DNA of 64,000 nucleotides from Romanomermis culicivorax (Eukaryota; Nematoda; Enoplea; Mermithida; Mermithidae). Position numbers and translations under genes: made by a program. Each line of letters starts with the position of its first letter. Position 1 is the first letter of the stretch. The DNA lies in the NCBI GenBank assembly GCA_963922205.1, contig CAWUHX010000069.1, positions 992,001 through 1,056,000 of the forward strand, in the 5' to 3' direction. Positions 58,690 through 64,000 of this stretch are shown here, in pieces. Under the pieces are notes generated by a model. The model ran no database searches and was not told where the DNA came from. It saw only the letters and a list, made by a program, of their open reading frames with translations.

Positions 58690-61600
58690 ATGCCTAATTT
58701 TTCAGAAAACAAACCAGATTTGGCCGATTTGATCCGCCAAAATAAAAAACGTCATTTTTCGCCAACTTCGGACGAAAAATCTTTCAAAGGCGCATCTGCG
58801 GCGAATTCGACTGCACATCGTGATAGAAAAAGTCTCATTCCGCCTCCTACAAAATCCTCGAAATGTGAAGACGCGGAGGGCGAACATTCTTCAGATTATA
58901 CGAGCGATCGATCCTCGCCTTCTGCTATTCCCATTACTAGTTCCGATGCGGACGAAATGTGCAAAAGTCAGAGTCCAAAATCAGAAACTGCGTATCAGTT
59001 AACGAATCATCAAGCAAACGAAATGTCAGATTTCGAAAAACGGTTGTTGATCGCCGCCAAGGGCAGTATTTTGAGCCTTAACGGGGCCGAGCCAGTCGCT
59101 CCTACGATCACGAGGGATATACCGCCGGGTTTTAGCAGCTGCGGTCTTTTCCCGCCCTTTTTCGGATTCGGTTCCTTGCAGGTAATCGGACCCGTCGGGG
59201 TTTCTTGAAAAGTCGAAGTTCCGGTAGAACTTGAAGAGACCTAGAGAAGGGGTGAAACTCGGCGCCCTGATCCGCTAAATAAGAGTCCAGCAATTTTTGG
59301 AGGTGACTTCGAATCCGGTTTCGAAAGTTTTGGTGCAAATCTATTCTCAATCTAAAACTCAACTTCTGAATTAGAATGCCGAATTCTGCTTGAGAAAAAT
59401 GTACAAAATGTTCAGCCTAAAGTTACTAGTTATTGGGAGCTCAAGCATGAAACGATAAAAGAATTTCTTATCAACAGCCCTGTCCAATTTATATGATCTA
59501 CGGTAGTACAAAGATTCCCTTGAACTAACACAAAGATAACTCCTATAAATCTAAAATCTCAGGCAAATTCTAAAATTTTGTTTGTAAGAATCTAGAGGTG
59601 AAAAAAAAGAAGTTTAGCATGTTTTATACCTGTGCTAGTATAGTTATTGAATTATGGGTGCAAATCACACAGATTCTGAGGAAAATGTACAAAGAGTTGA
59701 AACTTGAGTCAGTGAATTTTATTTTCGGAACGAAGTCAAAGTATGTCAGTAGGGATAAAGTAATTGTTGAAAAGTTCATTGTTGGCTCAGAAAATCATAC
59801 GTATTATGGGGAGAACGTATTATGGGAAGAAATATGTAGTGAAGGATGTATTGGCAATTTTTTGAGCCATTCTTTTCGAAGGTCTGTGAATAGGTAGCAT
59901 TGAACTTCTAATAGTCGTTTACTGCTTGTTTTTTATTGGTCGTAATATTTAAGTCTGTATGTGCTTTTTTCCATTTCGTGTTTTTCGAACACAAACATCA
60001 AAGTACAAATAATTTCCCAGAACAAATGTTCAAAGACACGTCTTACTGTAATATGCTCCTTAATGTGATTATTGTATCGTCGTATTTATTTTTCTATTTT
60101 TTCTCTCTACTTTCAGCAGGGAGACTATAATAATCTCCCAATTTTGAAATTTTTAGTACACTGTCTTTCTAAAAGCTTGGACTTGGACTTGGGCAATCTG
60201 GGTATCCTCTATTTCATCCAAAATTTTTGTAATCGTGGATGCTGCTATTTCGCTTTTTATCTGTCATGCCCCGCCTGCTAAATTCTGATTTGAAAAGCGC
60301 AATCACGGTCGGATTATTGTGAGGTTCAACTGCCGATTTAAACTCAGATTTACATTCCGATTTCTTGATACATTCGACATATCCGGACATATAGCTACAA
60401 ATCAAAACCGAAAAAAGACATTGATAGTCACTGTCGCTCTTTGAGAACTTACAATTTCAACGAATGTCTTGCCTGAGAGTTAATGAACCTATGAAAATCC
60501 TCGGATGTCATTTTTGAATGGAAATCCTGTATGTGAGAATTCGACGGATCCTGCTGTTCATCCTGATCGAAATAGTTTTATACTCGCTCCCAAGATAGAT
60601 TGTGTCCCGTTACCTCGTCCGTCCCGTTACCTCGACCATCCCGTTACCTTGGTCGTCCCATTACCTCAACCATCTCGTTACCTCGACTAAAGTTTTAAAA
60701 AATATCGTTCAATTGTGTTTACGACGAGTTTCGTACTTATTCGGATAGATAGATAAATATGCAAATTGCTTTGGAGAAAAAGTTTTTGAAGATGCTGGTT
60801 TTGATGTGATAAGATTTTAAAAATATGGAGCATCAAGGAATTATACTTACTATACAATTACATGTTACTGTACTGCAATCAACTCTGACTGATATGATCT
60901 GATTGATCAACTGTCCCGACACTAAATGTATGCAAATATAAGAAATAAATCTTTTTTCCTTGCACAACACGTGATTTATAATTTCTCGTGATTCGTTCAG
61001 CATCTTCCTGACATCAACCTCTCAAATCTAAATAAATTTTTTCTTGTATTACAGATGATGCCCGTCGTACCACCATGCCAAACGCAAGTTTTTGGGCCAC
61101 CGACAGCTAATATAGAGCACGATAGCAATAAATTTTCGCCGGCAGACGAAAACACTAAAAAAGTAGGTGTGAATTTACCTGCGGAACATTATTGATGCAT
61201 GGATTAAGTGATCCTATGGAAAAATGACCAAGAAAAAAGCTCATAGTTTGCTAAAAATTCAAGTTCCATTGGTCAAGCACGGCAGGGCATCGAGAAAAAT
61301 CTAAAGAAGATCAAACGGTTTCTTACCTTGATTTAATAGATAAGCTGCTTTGCAAAGTTGCTTATGTTTTTTGTTAGGTCAAAACCGAAATCTACAGAAT
61401 GATTGCCCGTTTTTTACATTAACAATTTTTGCCCACTTCGAAAAGGTTTATTATGCGCGAGGTCAAACTCCCAATTTGAACTTATAAATCAAGCTAGAAA
61501 ATTCGGTTTTGTTTCATTTCCGTGGGTTACTGCTTTTTGGAGTGGATTTTCGTGCCACTAGGTAGAAAATAGTATACTCATATCTCACATTAGAAACTTT

Positions 61601-62456
61601 TCCATTCATGTATATGGTGGGTGGACGGAACTCAACATTGTCGAAGTTGTTTATCTCATAGATTATCGAAAAGGTTCCTTAGTTTTCTTTTTGCAGTCGA
61701 AAATTTTATGCTTGCTTACCAGTTATATAAGCATTTAAAGAAAAAAGATAGTATTCTGCTTATCAGCTTATGATCTAGTCGGGAACCAAATGATATTTCG
61801 GATTTTGTATGTTTTTCTAAATCACAGGTTATACGGAGTATGAAATTTCTGATACAGTTCTACTAATCTATCAAATCTTAACTTTTGTGAGGTTTAAATT
61901 ACTAGAATTTTATAGTAAACAGATATATGTAGGAAACTTCAACAAATACAGAGAGCTTCTGCCAGAGTCTGGTTAAATTGGACAGATTTTTCGCCAACCA
62001 CCATGTAAAGATGATTTGAACGAAGATCATGTTAGCATATTTTTTGGATGAGGTACATTTTCCGTATCTATAGTTAGGGTAGGAAACTTTTAAAATTAAC
62101 CTTCTCAAAAATAGCTTTCAAAGTAAATTTAGAAATAATTTTTTTGACCAAATTTCGTGAATTATTGTTTCAGAAAGGAAAATGGTGCGCCATGCACGTC
62201 AAATTAGCCTGGGAAATTTACCACAACGCCCAATACCGGAAGGATCGCAAGAAAATGAAAATGATGGCTCTGGCAGCGAGGAGGAACGAGAAAAAGAGAA
62301 AAACTTCCGAAAATGGAAGTTCGGGTAAACAAAACTGTTCCTAGGAGTTCCACAGATTGCAAACTGCTTTCAGGTGCAAAAAACTGCTTTCAATTTGTTT
62401 ACAGAATGCGTAAAAGAATCGAATACGAAAAATGAAAATGATTCGGGAAAAGCCAA
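58690..62456 (+). CDS. Unrecognised multi-exon gene, probably nuclear protein (3' end open)
   Basis: Exons 58690-59181, 61055-61162, 62174-62324 and 62405-62456 have GT-AG borders and compatible phases (0, 0, 1), giving 267 complete codons plus a partial codon; a further exon is required after GCCAA|GTAAGT. The N-terminus (about 1-125) is Ser/Lys/Asp-rich and looks disordered (RQNKKRHFSP, PPPTKSSK). Next is EKRLLIAAKGSILSLNG, then a Pro/Phe/Gly-rich stretch (GLFPPFFGFGSLQ) and VVPPCQTQVFGPP. Exon 3 carries a compact block, KGKWCAMHVKLAWEIYHNAQ, followed by a Lys/Arg-rich tail that could be a nuclear localisation signal. Codon use is GC-richer than the flanks, as for the SDR. I do not recognise the family; the CAMHV-x-LAWEIY block is the best search handle. 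Reading through exon 3 instead would stop after KQNCS at 62342. Confidence 0.8.
59182..61054 (+). other. Intron 1 of the 58.7-kb gene
   Basis: GTAATC donor and TTCTTGTATTACAG acceptor. Contains the 60.6-kb minisatellite and several short frames (for example 59598-59897) without recognised domains. Confidence 0.6.
60601..60690 (+). repeat. Minisatellite of about 17 bp (CCCGTTACCTCGACCAT)
   Basis: Five consecutive units read TCCCGTTACCTCGTCCG, TCCCGTTACCTCGACCA, TCCCGTTACCTTGGTCG, TCCCATTACCTCAACCA and TCTCGTTACCTCGACTA, with substitutions mostly in the last six bases. It lies in intron 1 of the 58.7-kb gene. Confidence 0.88.
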
Positions 62457-62816
62457 GTAAGTTCTCGTCAAAAGTAGCGTTTTTCTTAGCGGAAATTCAT
62501 CACGAATGTTTTGAAATGTACTTCAAAAAGATGCAAACAAAAAGCCGTTTTTCTTGAATTTACATCCCTAATTTGATAATTAGTCAAAAAGAATCTTGTT
62601 GAAGGTCAAAGTGCTACACTTTCATGTCATATTTTTTTGATCAAGGCTACAGTAAAAAGGTTTTTGTGCTGTGTGAAGAAACATCCAAAGTTTCTCAAAG
62701 GTTGCTTTGAATCAATGATAGAAAACAAAAAAGGCCCACCGCCAGCAAAATCATTACAGTATAGTCTGGATAGGGCTAAGAATTCGATTTATCTAACATC
62801 AAAGTCTTCGATTGCC

Positions 62817-63563
62817 GTCTTCTTAAAATGCTTGTAAATAGAAAAATAAGAAAAATTTGCACTGAATTTCATATATAGCTTTTATTTAAGCATTTTTTAT
62901 CGCTGACGTATGTTCATAAACTGCTATTTCTATCTGATATTTGGCTCAGCGTAAAATTGTAAAAACGTGAAGTAAAATTAAACAAGAAATAATTTCTGGA
63001 AAACAATTACCAGTTACAGGTGAAATAAGATGGAAAGACATCTTACAACTACCAGACGCTTTTGAATTTGAGAACACCTGGAAAATGCTACATAATTTGA
63101 AGATTGGGAACAAATTGAAACAATTCCAATATAAAATACTCCATAGAATTCTAGATACCCCGTATTTGTTGGTAAAATACAAGATTAAAGAATCAGATGA
63201 ATGCATATATTGTGATATTAATGCGCAAGATGACATTGTGCATAGTTTATATGAATGTCAAGCAACAAAATTTATATGGGGTGGACTACAGGTATTAATA
63301 AATAAGCAGATAGATAACAAACTTGTCCTTACACCAACTAGAATAATCATGGGAATAACAGAACAATATAGAAGCAATATCAACCAAGCACTAAATATTG
63401 TAATAATAAATACCAAACGCAAAAACAGGAAACAGCAAAATAAGATCTATATGTCTACCTGGCTTGCTACCCTGAAATGCAAAAAAAAACAAAAAAAACG
63501 TGAAGTAGTATTTGCTTTTCACTATATTTTAAGCATTCCAAGAAAAACAGACTGCACTCGTAT
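62817..63563. mobile_element. About 230-bp MITE, copy 5, split by a LINE insertion
   Basis: Left part TTCTTAAAATGCTTGTAAATAG at about 62818; right part TATTTTAAGCATTCCAAGAAAAACAGACT, ending near 63563. These are the two ends of the family at 11855, 23195 and 49550, but 750 bp apart; the excess is the LINE fragment at 62975-63494. Confidence 0.65.
62975..63494 (+). mobile_element. 5'-truncated non-LTR retrotransposon insertion
   Basis: A continuous frame from about 62976 gives, in order, TGEIRWKDILQLPDAF, KLKQFQYKILHRIL, CIYCDINAQDDIVHSLYEC and FIWGGLQ. This is the C-terminal zinc-knuckle region (C-x2-C-x7-H-x4-C: CIYC...HSLYEC) found after the reverse transcriptase of L1/Tx1-like LINEs. It ends in an A-rich tail (TGCAAAAAAAAACAAAAA). 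AAAACGTGAAGTA flanks both sides (ending 62974; about 63495-63507), a typical variable-length LINE target duplication. Reverse transcriptase and endonuclease are missing through 5' truncation, so it is immobile. The frame itself is not broken. Confidence 0.85.
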
Positions 63564-63564
63564 A

Positions 63565-64000
63565 ATTTCATTAGTTTTCAAGCTCCTGATCAAGGTGACT
63601 CGAGATCAGTAGCACGTATGGACTTTCTTTACAGAGACAAGTCGAAGAAGGCATCGTTTTAGATTCCATTTTTGATGAATAGTGTTTTGCTTCAAACATT
63701 TTTTTATTCATTGCAACTCTCCAATGAAAGAAGTACCACAAACTACAGAAAACTGTGAATTCTAATCAAAATGTAATGTTGATGGTGATAAAAACAGATC
63801 AAAAAAGAGGTTTACAGTTCACCGTTTACCAAAAAAGTTGCATAGTAATGGACCACAACCATTCTTCTAAGTTTGACGCCAAAAAGCAGCGATTTACTGT
63901 AAGTTTTTTGTCTTATTAAATACTGTAGCATATGCGCATGAAATCTTAGCTTTGTTTTGAAACTTCTCGGTATTCGAATGGTTGGAAATACCGCGGATAA
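63565..64000. other. Window end, no feature recognised
   Basis: AT-rich sequence with no domain identified. A later exon of the 58.7-kb gene could lie here or beyond; I found none with confidence. Confidence 0.35.

Overview
This looks like a piece of an AT-rich metazoan (probably invertebrate) nuclear genome. The evidence is spliced genes with GT-AG introns, a membrane-anchored SDR of the retinol-dehydrogenase-like SDR16C type, a seven-transmembrane receptor pseudogene, and a dense, layered load of DNA transposons and non-LTR retroelements. Nothing bacterial is present (no operons, no Shine-Dalgarno sites). I cannot name the species. All exon models were made by eye from splice consensus and reading frame.

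Layout. 0-1.1 kb: 3' end of a non-LTR retrotransposon broken by a tiny hAT MITE. 1.2-9.7 kb: repeated diverged copies of a repeat carrying a GCGC hairpin, surrounding a four-exon C2H2 zinc-finger gene (3.5-6.9 kb) and a foldback transposon (7.4-8.7 kb). 10.3-14.7 kb: a repeat family in both orientations, with a degenerate hAT element inserted into one copy. 16.2-22.2 kb: a complete six-exon SDR gene, with a second hAT remnant in intron 1 and a foldback element just 3' of the gene. 24.9-25.1 kb: hairpin minisatellite. 26.4-27.3 kb: GPCR pseudogene on the minus strand. 30.5-34.4 kb: one MULE transposon inserted inside another, each with its own target-site duplication. 36.1 kb: perfect palindrome. 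38.3-39.5 kb: decayed Ty3/gypsy-like integrase. 40.9-43.5 kb: a giant diverged inverted repeat built from shorter tandem units, with related fragments out to 46.9 kb. 48.9-49.9 kb: mariner-like non-autonomous element. 50.3-50.6 kb: a locally GC-rich, promoter-like patch. 51.5-51.8 kb: palindromic tandem repeat. 55.4 and 57.4 kb: MITEs. 58.7-62.5 kb: a second real gene, at least four exons, with a low-complexity N-terminus and a compact basic block that I do not recognise. 63.0-63.5 kb: a 5'-truncated LINE inserted into a MITE.

The two best host genes are the SDR and the 58.7-kb gene. The zinc-finger gene may be a host gene or a transposon-derived protein. Most of the rest can be read as a stratigraphy of insertions: the 8-10 bp duplications and, in one case, a paralogous empty site allow several insertion events to be dated relative to each other. 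I found no CRISPR array, rRNA or convincing tRNA.
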